The notes under the pieces: model-generated
Told to the model about the DNA's origin: nothing
The model's input: the letters and a program-made list of their open reading frames with translations, nothing else
Databases searched by the model: none
Part shown: in pieces, positions 39,802 to 47,691 of the stretch
How positions within the stretch are numbered: the stretch's first letter is position 1
Layout of the letters: each line of letters starts with the position of its first letter
From: Leptospira hartskeerlii
Lineage (GTDB): Bacteria; Spirochaetota; Leptospiria; Leptospirales; Leptospiraceae
Assembly: GCF_002811475.1 (NCBI RefSeq)
Contig: NZ_NPDL01000010.1
Coordinates: 92,552 to 156,551 of the forward strand
Direction: 5' to 3'
DNA: 64,000 bases
Made by a program: the position numbers and the translations under genes

Positions 39802-40944
39802 CTATTTCCTCCAAGGATATTCCATCTGCAGAGCCACAAATGCTGCAGTGTTTGTTCCGTATTTGGATTCAATCTCTGAGAGATTCTTATCGTAAGCAAT
39901 CACTGCCGCCATTCCATTCAGATTTTCTAAAATAGAGTCTAAATTGGCAGCTTCCGCTTGCGTTTTATCTACATGCAATAGTAACCCAGATTTGGTTCGG
40001 ATCTGTTTTTGGTCAGAAACGGAAAATACTTCTGATCTGTAGGTTCTAGAAAAAGAGTCCGCTTGCAGAGCTAACACTACTTCATCTGTTCCATCCGAAA
40101 CTTGAACTCCTAAGTTTTCATAATTCCAAAAGCCAAGATAGTTTTTTGCGGCAATATACATGTCTTTCCCGCTTAGATAAAAATCAGAACTTTTATGAGC
40201 GGGTTTCCAGTCCTTGGCTCCTAAGCTTGCCGCAATTTCTAAAGCTTTTTCTTTTCCGGAGATTGTCTCGATTAAAGCCAAAGAAACTGGAATAGAAGCA
40301 GTAATTCCAGTGGTCGTGATGATCTTTCGATCTGCAATGTACCTTCTATCCTTAATCCATCTAGTCTCAGGAAATTCTTTCTCTAGTTTAGAAAAAGAAA
40401 ACCAATGACCTGTTGCCTTGTGATCTTTCAAAACTCCTGCATTCGCTAATACCCAAACTCCGTCGCATACTCCTACAATGGTAGAGCCCTTTGCAGATTG
40501 TTTTTGTACAAAAGATAGAAGAGTAGGATCATCCGAATAATGGACCGCAGGCACGATTACATAATCTGCACCTTCCGGATACTCAGAATCGAAATGATCA
40601 AAAGATTTCTCCGCTTCTACCTTTAACGCAGGGAACATTTGTACCGAACCGGTTTTCGGAAAAACGGAAATTACCTTTGCAATTTTCGCAGAAGTCAAAA
40701 CTCCATAAGGGATCATAAAGTCAGTCAGCTCAGTCATTCGGTTCTCGCCGATGACGACAATGATTGGTTGCTTTCTGCCGAATCTGGGTTGGTAGGAAGG
40801 GATCTTGAAGTCTTCTTCCTGTATCTGGACTTTTGAGATTTCGGAAGATATTCCGTATTCTACAAATCCGAATAAAGTTATAATTACAAAACTCACGCAT
40901 AAGAATTTCAAAAAACGATTTGGTTGGAAGCTAAGATGTTTCAT
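39802..40944 (-). CDS. DJ-1/PfpI-family protein with N-terminal membrane segment
   Basis: The 380 residues start with a hydrophobic segment (FLKFLCVSFVIITLFGFVEYG), suggesting membrane anchoring or export. The middle is a class I glutamine amidotransferase-like (DJ-1/PfpI) domain: PIIVVIGENRMTELTDFMIPY, GADYVIVPAVHYSDD, and the nucleophile turn IVGVCDGVWVLANAGVL (Cys), then TGITASIPVSLALIE. A C-terminal region of about 140 residues after that is unassigned. It is divergent from an AraC-type regulator with 116 bp between, a common arrangement in which the regulator controls the DJ-1 gene. Confidence 0.78.
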   Translation of the reverse strand: MKHLSFQPNRFLKFLCVSFVIITLFGFVEYGISSEISKVQIQEEDFKIPSYQPRFGRKQPIIVVIGENRMTELTDFMIPYGVLTSAKIAKVISVFPKTGSVQMFPALKVEAEKSFDHFDSEYPEGADYVIVPAVHYSDDPTLLSFVQKQSAKGSTIVGVCDGVWVLANAGVLKDHKATGHWFSFSKLEKEFPETRWIKDRRYIADRKIITTTGITASIPVSLALIETISGKEKALEIAASLGAKDWKPAHKSSDFYLSGKDMYIAAKNYLGFWNYENLGVQVSDGTDEVVLALQADSFSRTYRSEVFSVSDQKQIRTKSGLLLHVDKTQAEAANLDSILENLNGMAAVIAYDKNLSEIESKYGTNTAAFVALQMEYPWRK

Positions 40945-41060
40945 ACATTCAGGATACGATCATTTCTAAAAACGGTCGTCCTTCCGTATCCGGACGGACT
41001 AAAAAAAGAAAAATCCTGAAAAAATCTGGACATTCAATTCTAATCGGACTCTTTCATTTT

Positions 41061-42176
41061 ATGGATACGTTTCTTGCATTTGGAGCAGGGCTTTCATTCT
41101 TATTGGCCATTTCTGAATTTATCGGGAAAGATAAGGCCAGACAAATTCAAGACTTCAATCTCGGATCCAAAATAGAGTCCGCATTTTACCGACCAATCGG
41201 TTTCTTCTTTCTATCTCTTTCTATCGTGCAGTTCCATTTGTATTTAGAATTATCCGATCAGTTAAAGGAACACCTTTGGTTTGCGGAAATCCATATCCCA
41301 TTTCTATTTTTCACAGGCCCATTGGCTTACTTGTATTTTACAAGATTAGGAGGATTACCCGCAAAAGCACTCAACCTGGTGCATTTTGTTCCTGGATTCG
41401 CGGCGTTTTTGTTCCTTATACCTTTTGTTCTATCCGATCCGAATTCCAAATTAGAATACGTAACTGTATTCCCACCTAGACAAATTTATTTCCAATTCTT
41501 GTTCGGACTTTTGGTCTTAGGAACAATCTCCAATTTAGTTTATCCGCTTTTACTGATCGGAAAGATCCGCAAATGGAAAAGTTTCGTCCAAAAAGAAGAA
41601 GGTAGGGCATTCTCTCCGTTTCTTGTGCTCTTCTATGCGAGTATATTTGTGATTTTCCTGTTCGTGATCGCTCAAATCTTCTTCATGCCATTATTCACAA
41701 TTGCCGCCGCCGCTCTGACTTTGATCGTATGTTCCGTTTTTTTGAGCGCTTCTACTTCTCCTGGTCTGATCGTCTCTTTTGAAAAAACTGCAAAGGAAGC
41801 AGGATACAATGAGACTAGGCTCCAAGGTTTGGATGTGGAGGCAGTCATCCAAAAGATGGAAGAATTGATGAGAGACAAAAAACTCTATCTAGACGAAGAG
41901 CTGACACTTCCTATTCTTTCAGAAGAATTAAAGATCAAAACACATCAATTGTCAGAGATATTAAACGATAAGATGAGGATCGGCTTCAGAGAATACATTA
42001 CCGGATTTCGCTTGGAAGAAGCATCCAAAATGTTAAGAGAAGAGCCCCAAAGATCGGTGCTTGCGGTGATTTACGCGGCAGGATTCAAATCCAAATCCGC
42101 ATTCCATAAACTATTCCAGGAGAAATATGGATGTTCTCCCGGAGAATATCGTTCTTCTTTATCTAAAAAATCTTAA
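41061..42176 (+). CDS. AraC-type regulator with multi-pass membrane N-terminus
   Basis: The 371 residues have seven or so hydrophobic segments in the first 240 residues, then a cytoplasmic AraC/XylS DNA-binding domain (ILSEELKIKTHQLSEILNDK; GFREYITGFRLEEASKMLR; VIYAAGFKSKSAFHKLFQEKYGCSPGEYR). Such membrane-bound one-component regulators read an extracellular or membrane signal. It is divergent from the DJ-1/PfpI gene and convergent with the glyoxalase gene (stops 7 bp apart). Confidence 0.87.
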   Translation: MDTFLAFGAGLSFLLAISEFIGKDKARQIQDFNLGSKIESAFYRPIGFFFLSLSIVQFHLYLELSDQLKEHLWFAEIHIPFLFFTGPLAYLYFTRLGGLPAKALNLVHFVPGFAAFLFLIPFVLSDPNSKLEYVTVFPPRQIYFQFLFGLLVLGTISNLVYPLLLIGKIRKWKSFVQKEEGRAFSPFLVLFYASIFVIFLFVIAQIFFMPLFTIAAAALTLIVCSVFLSASTSPGLIVSFEKTAKEAGYNETRLQGLDVEAVIQKMEELMRDKKLYLDEELTLPILSEELKIKTHQLSEILNDKMRIGFREYITGFRLEEASKMLREEPQRSVLAVIYAAGFKSKSAFHKLFQEKYGCSPGEYRSSLSKKS

Positions 42177-42183
42177 TTTAAGC

Positions 42184-42606
42184 TTACCATTCTCCAGTAT
42201 TGCTCATACTCTTCCAAGGTTCTGCGATCTCTAAGGATTTTCCTCTTTGTAGTAACTCAATAGAAATTAAATCAGGAGAACGAATGAATGCCATGCGTCC
42301 ATCTCTAGGCGGGCGATTGATAATCACTCCTTTTGCCTGAAGATTCGCGCAGGTTTCATAAATATTATCTACTTCGAAAGCAAGATGACCGAAATTCCTT
42401 CCGCTTGTATAAGCGGAATCTTGATCCCAATTATAAGTTAACTCTATTTCAGGAGAATTCCTATCTAACTCGGATAAGAATACAAGAGTGTATCTTCCTT
42501 CCGGATGATCATGTCTTCTTGTTTCTTTTAATCCTAATTTATTGCAGAAAAAATCCAATGCTTGATCCAAATCTTTTACTCGGATCATAGCGTGTAAGTA
42601 TTTCAT
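42184..42606 (-). CDS. gloA: Lactoylglutathione lyase (glyoxalase I) family
   Basis: The 140 residues form the duplicated beta-alpha-beta-beta-beta fold of glyoxalase I. Metal ligands are His5, Glu55 (IELTYNW), His74 (FGHLAFEV) and Glu117 (ISIELLQ), in the expected order. Other conserved text is [20 protein letters not shown] and [18 protein letters not shown]. It would isomerise the methylglyoxal-thiol adduct to the lactoyl thioester in the cytoplasm. Its thiol (glutathione or another) cannot be read from sequence. Confidence 0.93.
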   Translation of the reverse strand: MKYLHAMIRVKDLDQALDFFCNKLGLKETRRHDHPEGRYTLVFLSELDRNSPEIELTYNWDQDSAYTSGRNFGHLAFEVDNIYETCANLQAKGVIINRPPRDGRMAFIRSPDLISIELLQRGKSLEIAEPWKSMSNTGEW

Positions 42607-42867
42607 TTTGTGTCCCTTCGATTATTCTTCTCTGAAAAAGAAGATTTGTTCCTTATTTATCGGAAAATTACTGCGGATTTTTCCTATGACAAGCTCAAAG
42701 CAATGACGAAAAATCGAACGAATTAGTAAATTCCACCATATTGGATTTTTTCGATTTACCCCCAAAAACACCGTTTTTGACCCCATTTTTGCTCACCATA
42801 GGGGCAAAATGCTTAATTTGTGTGCTCAAAAAATAGGCATTTTCCGAATTTCTAATAAAGAATTGGC

Positions 42868-42896
42868 TTGAAAAAAACACCCTTCGGATCGATACT
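42868..42896 (+). promoter_or_regulatory. Sigma-70-like promoter in the long intergenic region
   Basis: TTGAAA (42868-42873), then a 17-bp spacer, then GATACT (42891-42896). It points to the gene at 43178 but is about 280 bp upstream, implying a long leader or a separate small transcript. Confidence 0.4.
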
Positions 42897-43049
42897 TGTA
42901 CTATATTCAAGCAGCGGTATGAGAAATCATCCGATTCCGCTTCTTTTTTATTCAATATGAATGGATAGAAGCTATGTGGAACAAGGTGCTTAGAAAATTA
43001 GATAATTCTAATAAATGTAAATGTGATAAATGGTTCTTCGAGTTCGTTT

Positions 43050-43093
43050 AACAAAAATTTTTAATTTTTTATTAGTTTAAAAATTTTTTTGTT
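43050..43093. repeat. AT-rich inverted repeat before the small exported protein gene
   Basis: The arm AACAAAAATTTTTAA (from 43050) is mirrored by TTAAAAATTTTTTTGTT (to 43093), with two extra T. The stem would be 15 bp with a 12-nt loop and is followed on both strands by T/A runs. Confidence 0.45.
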
Positions 43094-43177
43094 CCATTCG
43101 CCCGCATAGATAGGTCATATGGATATAAAGCGAAAACAAGAACAGAAAATATAAAAATAACTCGAGGTTTCAATTTT

Positions 43178-43513
43178 ATGAAAATCAACAAACTCACTTC
43201 TCTTCTATTGGTAGTAGGCTTCTTAGCAGGATCTTCCGTTTTCGCAGTTTCACAAGATACTGAAGATCGTCTTTTAGAGCAAGCTTTGGTATCCGCTGCG
43301 GTTACTAAAGAGCAAAAAGTTGCAGTAGCTACTTACTTGAAAGCAATCGCTCAGCAAAAAACTGAAAGAGCAGAAGAGTTAAGAGCATTGGCTAAACGTT
43401 CTACTGGTGGAAAATTCCTCGCTAGCAACGCTCAGTCTGAGAAATTCTTAAGACAAGCAAAAGCTCTTGAAGCAGAAGCTGCAAAAACACAAGAATTTCT
43501 AAACAATCTTTAA
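43178..43513 (+). CDS. Small exported alpha-helical protein
   Basis: The 111-residue protein has a signal peptide (MKINKLTSLLLVVGFLAGSSVFA) cleaved before VSQDTE. The mature part is almost all helix and Ala/Glu/Lys/Gln-rich (LLEQALVSAAVTKEQKVAVA; RAEELRALAKRSTGGKFL; AKALEAEAAKTQEFLNNL), suggesting a coiled coil. No known domain. A strong terminator directly follows it, so it is a single-gene transcript that may be well expressed. Confidence 0.78.
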   Translation: MKINKLTSLLLVVGFLAGSSVFAVSQDTEDRLLEQALVSAAVTKEQKVAVATYLKAIAQQKTERAEELRALAKRSTGGKFLASNAQSEKFLRQAKALEAEAAKTQEFLNNL

Positions 43514-43548
43514 TTCGTAGTCACAAATCCTAAAAATCCATCGACTGC

Positions 43549-43573
43549 AAGGCGCCGTAAGGCGCCTTTTTTT
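43549..43573 (+). terminator. Strong Rho-independent terminator
   Basis: AAGGCGCC (43549-43556) pairs with GGCGCCTT (43561-43568) around GTAA, followed by a T-run to 43573. It serves the small exported protein gene. Confidence 0.92.
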
Positions 43574-43645
43574 ATGTACTAGTTTGGTAAGAATAAAAGA
43601 AGAAGGTTAAGTGGGAGGAAGATATCGCTGAACTTTCGGGGATTT

Positions 43646-43882
43646 TTATTTAGCGACCTTTTTATCTTTGGGAAAACAACTCATGCTGAAGCCTTCTATC
43701 ATATAACAAATAGCGTCTTTGGTTTCACATCTTAGTGCGTCATTATAGGTAGCGCTCTGTATTTCCAGGTCCATACGTTCACATACCATTTTTTCTCTGG
43801 TAGAAGTTTGGGTGCTTGTGTCTTGGCCAAGCAAACCACCGGCGAATAAGAAACAAATTGTGAATAATAACGCTTTTTTCAT
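43646..43882 (-). CDS. Small exported Cys-containing protein
   Basis: The ATG at 43882 (6 nt after GGAG) opens directly with a signal peptide (MKKALLFTICFLFAGGLLG), giving 78 residues; an upstream extension has no support. The mature part has four Cys in the C-terminal half (MVCERMDLEIQSATYNDALRC; KDAICYMIEGFSMSC) and ends FPKDKKVAK. The Cys may form two disulfides in the periplasm. I recognise no family. Confidence 0.65.
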   Translation of the reverse strand: MKKALLFTICFLFAGGLLGQDTSTQTSTREKMVCERMDLEIQSATYNDALRCETKDAICYMIEGFSMSCFPKDKKVAK

Positions 43883-44009
43883 CATACTCTCCGGAGAATT
43901 CTCTGATTCTATGACCCTTTCAGGTTTCCTTCCTTGAGTCAATCGATTTGGAAGAGGTAAGGTTCCGAAAAAGGATTGTGAGACGGTTTAAACCTTCTAA
44001 TTTGCCCTG

Positions 44010-45572
44010 ATGAGTTTCCTGGACGGAAAGTTTCACTCTAAATGGACAAAACTTACGTTTTGTTTTTTGTTCCTTCTTCCTTTATTATATCCATTCTTAT
44101 TGAAGCCTGGTGAGCAATTGTACTCGGATCATTTGGGTAAATTTATATTGGGAGAATCCGTAGGAAGAAACGGTTTTCTTTCTGGTACTTTGGTTCTGCC
44201 ATCTAAAAGTCTAGATCCGGAAGGAAATTATTGCCCCACGGAATGTATTCGTATCGGTGAAGAGCTGATCAGTCCATTTCCTGCCGCATTGGGTTATGTG
44301 TATGCGGTTTTTCTTCCTTGGAGCGGGATCGTCGGAGTGTATGTCGCAGTTGCGATCTTGATCCTTCTTTCTTTTCTACTCCTCTCTATCTTATGGGATT
44401 GGGATCCGATCTATTTGGGAGTTTTGGTTTTAGCCTCTCCGTTTTTAGTGAACGGATATTTTTTCCCAGATGTAGGCATTTCTTCCTTTTTGTTTTTGTG
44501 GGGAAGTTTTCTATTTTTAAGATCCGGCCCTTCTTCTTCTCTGCTAAGATTTGTAAGTGCAGGTTTTATCTGCGCTTCTTCTGCATGGTTTCGGATAGAA
44601 AGTATCGTATTTCCTTTGTCCTTCATTTTTTTCTTAAGCATATATAATTTTCCTAATATAGAAGAAAGAAGGAAAATTATAGGCTATTCGCTTGGCTTTT
44701 TTGTAGGCTTGGGTCTTTTACTCGGAATACAGTATGTTCTTTATGGACATCCTTTGGGCCCGAGGTTTTCCTTCAACCAGCCCACTATGTTCCTGCTTCC
44801 TTGGAAGAAGTGGAACATTTACGTAGGACTATTGATCGCAAACCCGAATCGTATCGGATTTTTCGGCTACACTCCAGCATTCTTAATCGTTCTATTCTTC
44901 TTCATATATTATATTTTCTTTAAGAAGAATCCTTTTAGAAGAAACGAGGTATTGGGTATCTCAAATCGGGATCTATTCGTTTACTCTGGTTTGGCTGCAT
45001 TTTTAGCATTAGTGATCTCTGCTCCAAACGATGGGATTATAGATTTTGGTTCCAGATATCTTCATTTGAGTTTGCCGGCTTTTGCGGGAATGTTTCTGAT
45101 CCTGATTGAGAACATAGGAGAGAAGTTCCGTAAGATCGGAAAAATTGTTTTGTTTACGATCCTTCTCTATTCCGTTTACGTTAGTTTTTCTTATACCCAA
45201 ATCTTGGGAAAATATGGAAGAAAGACAACTAAACTGAATGCGATCTATTTGGAGCAAAAACCTGATTTGGTTGTGGTTCAGATCAGGACGTATTCTCAGA
45301 TTTTAGGAAAGTATTTTTTTCAAACTCCTTCTGTTTGGCTAATGAGAGAAGGTAATATTAAAAACTTTTTCTCTAAGAATAGTCCGGAGCAATTTAAAAA
45401 AATATTATTCGTTCAAACGAAAGCTTCTATCTTGGAAAGTTTGAATGAGTCAGATCCTTTTTTGAAAAATAAATATTATGAGAGCATTACCCAAGCGTTA
45501 GGTCCTGATTTTAAAAAAGTTTGGTCTGAAAATAAGGAAGATGTTTTGATCTTCTCTATGGAGAGAAAATAG
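44010..45572 (+). CDS. GT-C-like multi-pass membrane protein (putative glycosyltransferase)
   Basis: The 520 residues contain about ten to twelve hydrophobic segments and an N-terminal motif GEQLYSDHLGKFILGESVGR, similar in position to the acidic motif of GT-C (dolichyl- or polyprenyl-phosphate sugar) glycosyltransferases. The periplasmic N-terminal part has CPTEC and the C-terminal 150 residues are soluble. Leptospira genomes encode several such putative glycosyltransferases. Donor and acceptor are unknown; membership is by layout. Confidence 0.6.
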   Translation: MSFLDGKFHSKWTKLTFCFLFLLPLLYPFLLKPGEQLYSDHLGKFILGESVGRNGFLSGTLVLPSKSLDPEGNYCPTECIRIGEELISPFPAALGYVYAVFLPWSGIVGVYVAVAILILLSFLLLSILWDWDPIYLGVLVLASPFLVNGYFFPDVGISSFLFLWGSFLFLRSGPSSSLLRFVSAGFICASSAWFRIESIVFPLSFIFFLSIYNFPNIEERRKIIGYSLGFFVGLGLLLGIQYVLYGHPLGPRFSFNQPTMFLLPWKKWNIYVGLLIANPNRIGFFGYTPAFLIVLFFFIYYIFFKKNPFRRNEVLGISNRDLFVYSGLAAFLALVISAPNDGIIDFGSRYLHLSLPAFAGMFLILIENIGEKFRKIGKIVLFTILLYSVYVSFSYTQILGKYGRKTTKLNAIYLEQKPDLVVVQIRTYSQILGKYFFQTPSVWLMREGNIKNFFSKNSPEQFKKILFVQTKASILESLNESDPFLKNKYYESITQALGPDFKKVWSENKEDVLIFSMERK

Positions 45573-45594
45573 TAAAATTCGAGAATGATAGAAT

Positions 45595-45632
45595 GTTTTG
45601 CACTGCTTCCCCTGATTGGAAGCAGGCAAAAC
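45595..45632. other. Long 15-bp stem-loop between convergent genes
   Basis: The arm GTTTTGCACTGCTTCC (45595-45610) pairs with GGAAGCAGGCAAAAC (45618-45632) with one bulged A and a 7-nt loop (CCTGATT). It lies 23 bp past the GT-C gene stop and 22 bp before the stop of the repeat protein gene on the other strand. It fits a bidirectional terminator, though no T-run follows either arm. Confidence 0.6.
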
Positions 45633-45654
45633 TTAGTGTGGCTTTATTCTGATC

Positions 45655-46062
45655 TTACTCGTTCAAAAAGAAGAAGAAAAAGAATCCTGCTGCTTGCGCT
45701 CTCGGAATTCCCACTGCACTTCCGATCAAGGAACCATTTTTTCGTACGTCACCATTACTATCAATGCGTCCGATCAGACTTCCGTTCTTACGTACATCTC
45801 CACTGGAATCGATCGAACCCACTAGTGATCCGTTCATCCGGATATCTCCGCTGGAGTCGATTCTACCGATCAGGCTTCCGTTTTTCCGAACATCCCCGCC
45901 GGATTCAAATCTTCCCACGAGAGAGCCGTTCAACCTTACATCTCCGTTGGAGTCGATACTGCCAATAAGAGAGCCGTTCTTTCTTAGATCACCTGCCTGC
46001 AAGGAGCCCAAGCCAGCGCTTAAAAAGAGGGCCACAACTATGAGTTTCAAAATTGATTTCAT
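45655..46062 (-). CDS. Exported protein of tandem 16-residue repeats
   Basis: The 135-residue protein has a signal peptide (MKSILKLIVVALFLSAGLGSLQA) then five full and one partial copies of a 16-residue unit with consensus GDVRKNGSLIGRIDSS (residues 24-119). The repeat pattern G-D-x-R-x-N-G-S-L-x-G-x-x-x-S suggests a beta-strand flower or prism-like fold, as in short G-x-(2)-G beta repeat families. The C-terminus contains a run of six Phe (AAGFFFFFFLNE) and no other hydrophobic anchor. A periplasmic or envelope role is likely; no function is known to me. Confidence 0.75.
   Translation of the reverse strand: MKSILKLIVVALFLSAGLGSLQAGDLRKNGSLIGSIDSNGDVRLNGSLVGRFESGGDVRKNGSLIGRIDSSGDIRMNGSLVGSIDSSGDVRKNGSLIGRIDSNGDVRKNGSLIGSAVGIPRAQAAGFFFFFFLNE
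45706..45993 (-). repeat. 48-bp coding tandem repeat (six units)
   Basis: The 16-residue units are encoded by diverged 48-bp units. Such arrays can gain or lose copies. It is not a CRISPR: there are no spacers and the units are coding. Confidence 0.75.
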
Positions 46063-46223
46063 TTATGTATCTCCGTTCTTATATTCAAAGTTAACAAGTA
46101 TACGGACATTTTTTGAGGAATATTATATGTTTCTTTCTCTGCTCTGCTTCCGATCCATTGATTAAAATGTAGTGTTCATTCCATTTGCAGAAGCTTGAGT
46201 TTTTTAGATCGGAACGTTATACA

Positions 46224-46571
46224 CTATTCTATATCCTCGTCGGATTCTAATTCCAATTCGCATAATTGAGAATAATGCCCTGGCTTAATTTCCTTTCTGT
46301 CTCTTATGATTCCCGAGATTGGAATAAAGAAACTTGATCTTAGTCCGTACAATCTTCCATAAACTCCATCTCCTTTTTTATAAGAAGCTCTCGAATCTAT
46401 TCGAAATCGTAAGATCCTCTTTCCGATGATCTGCACTGCGGCCAAGAATACTTGGTCTGAATCGAATAACTCCAGATAAAATTTAGGAAGAAGTCTAAAT
46501 GTATTTTTTAAAAAAGACGTTTTGGTCATATAAGCGCATTCTATTGTAAAGGCCGGACAAATAGGTATCAT
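46224..46571 (-). CDS. Hypothetical protein (start uncertain)
   Basis: The open frame continues further upstream (to 46724), overlapping the divergent WYL gene; the ATG at 46571 avoids this but has poor Shine-Dalgarno spacing, so the start could also be 46529. The reliable part is KFYLELFDSDQVFLAAVQIIG and SYKKGDGVYGRLYGLRSSFF, ending in an acidic tail (ELELESDEDIE). It resembles a beta-barrel domain such as PilZ/YcgR, without the binding motifs. Confidence 0.45.
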   Translation of the reverse strand: MIPICPAFTIECAYMTKTSFLKNTFRLLPKFYLELFDSDQVFLAAVQIIGKRILRFRIDSRASYKKGDGVYGRLYGLRSSFFIPISGIIRDRKEIKPGHYSQLCELELESDEDIE

Positions 46572-46683
46572 CCTTCTTAAAATCCCGTGTTTTCGGTTAC
46601 GATTCCGTAAAAAGAAACGCCTGAAAAATTCCTTCTCAAATGATACGTATTTTTGATTGTCTCGGAATTTCCCGAAAGAAAGA

Positions 46684-47646
46684 ATGTCCGGCATGAATCC
46701 AAGTACGAAAAAACTCCAAACCAAATTAGCGGTGATTCATCTTTTGCAGGAAAACAAAAGAATGAGTTTGGAGGATCTTTCCAAGTATTCCGGTATTGAT
46801 GATATAAAAGATCTTAAAAAAGAACTCGGAAAATTGTACATGGTGGGTTCTTATCCTTATACTCCTGACCAATTTGTGGAATTGGATTATGATGGAGAAA
46901 CGATCGGTATTCGTATGCCTTTGAGTCTCGAGCAAGGATTAGTCCTAAGTGTAAAAGAGTGGGCCACGATCCGAAAATTATTTTTGGAAGAAGACGAAAA
47001 GGAAACGAGCAGTTCCAGAAAAAAGATTCTGAAATCTATATTAGATAAAATTCATACAATCCTTCCTTCCGCAGGGATCCCGAGCGAAAACGAGTTAAAA
47101 AAGGATATTGAGGACTCCATCTCCGAAGGTAAATCCTTACAGATCAAATACCGCGCACAGGGAGAGTCCGAACCGGAATCCAGAAAAGTAGATCCTTGGG
47201 CTCTATTAAGTTTTAGAGAAGAATATCTGATTGGATATTGCCATTCCAGAAAGGCACCTAGAACATTTAGATTGGATTCCATTCTTCAATTGAATAGAAC
47301 CCTGGAAAATGTTGCGGAAATCCCGGACGAAGAAAGAAAGAATGCGATCTCCAAATTAAAGGAATTTGTCCAAGGAGGAGCGGGGGATTCGAATTTCGCA
47401 GAGATCTATCATACTGCGGAAGTTTACTTTAATCTACATTCTCGTTTGCATTTAGAAAGAACTTCTAGCAAAAAGCAGATCGGAGGCGTTACTTATTACC
47501 TTTCTAAGGCAAGGATCAGAAACCAGGATTGGTTCTTATCTATTTTGAAAGGTTTTGGTCCGAATGTAATTTTGCAAAGTCCTCCTGCTTTAAAAGAAAG
47601 AATGATTGCATATTGGGAGACTGTTTCTTCTGATTTGTCCAATTAG
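46684..47646 (+). CDS. WYL-domain transcriptional regulator (second)
   Basis: The ATG at 46684, after AAAGAAAG, gives 320 residues; an in-frame TTG at 46657 is less likely. The N-terminal part is winged-helix-like (LAVIHLLQENKRMSLEDLSKYSG; LKKELGKLYMVG) and the WYL core is near residues 155-220 (SLQIKYRAQGE; DPWALLSFREEYLIGYCHSR; RTFRLDSILQL). It resembles PafC-type proteins. It is immediately upstream of ispE (45 bp), so it may be in its transcript. Confidence 0.82.
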   Translation: MSGMNPSTKKLQTKLAVIHLLQENKRMSLEDLSKYSGIDDIKDLKKELGKLYMVGSYPYTPDQFVELDYDGETIGIRMPLSLEQGLVLSVKEWATIRKLFLEEDEKETSSSRKKILKSILDKIHTILPSAGIPSENELKKDIEDSISEGKSLQIKYRAQGESEPESRKVDPWALLSFREEYLIGYCHSRKAPRTFRLDSILQLNRTLENVAEIPDEERKNAISKLKEFVQGGAGDSNFAEIYHTAEVYFNLHSRLHLERTSSKKQIGGVTYYLSKARIRNQDWFLSILKGFGPNVILQSPPALKERMIAYWETVSSDLSN

Positions 47647-47691
47647 GAATCGATTGACTCCTTTCTCTTTACCATTGATTCAGGATATACC

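Larger units (their letters stand above)
42607..43177. other. 571-bp intergenic region with a promoter-like pair and an AT-rich inverted repeat
   Basis: This stretch lies between the glyoxalase gene and the small exported protein gene. A -35/-10 pair is present (42868-42896) and an AT-rich inverted repeat at 43050-43093. The longest open frame (minus, 86 codons, 42695-42955) is of low complexity and lacks a ribosome site, so I do not call it. A short possible frame (42974-43051, 25 codons) exists but is not supported. A non-coding RNA or long leader is possible. Confidence 0.55.

Noticed and set aside
42695..42955. Minus-strand 86-codon frame in the long intergenic region
   Set aside because: Low-complexity, Ser/Phe-rich, no ribosome site, no domain; likely chance in AT-rich DNA.
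45595..45632. Possible insertion-sequence end
   Set aside because: No transposase gene, no target-site duplication and no second matching end nearby.
45706..45993. Regular 48-bp units that could be taken for CRISPR repeats
   Set aside because: There are no unique spacers; units are adjacent, diverged and in one coding frame of a signal-peptide protein.
46572..46724. N-terminal extension of the hypothetical protein at 46224
   Set aside because: It would overlap the divergent WYL gene start and has no ribosome site, so a later start is more likely.
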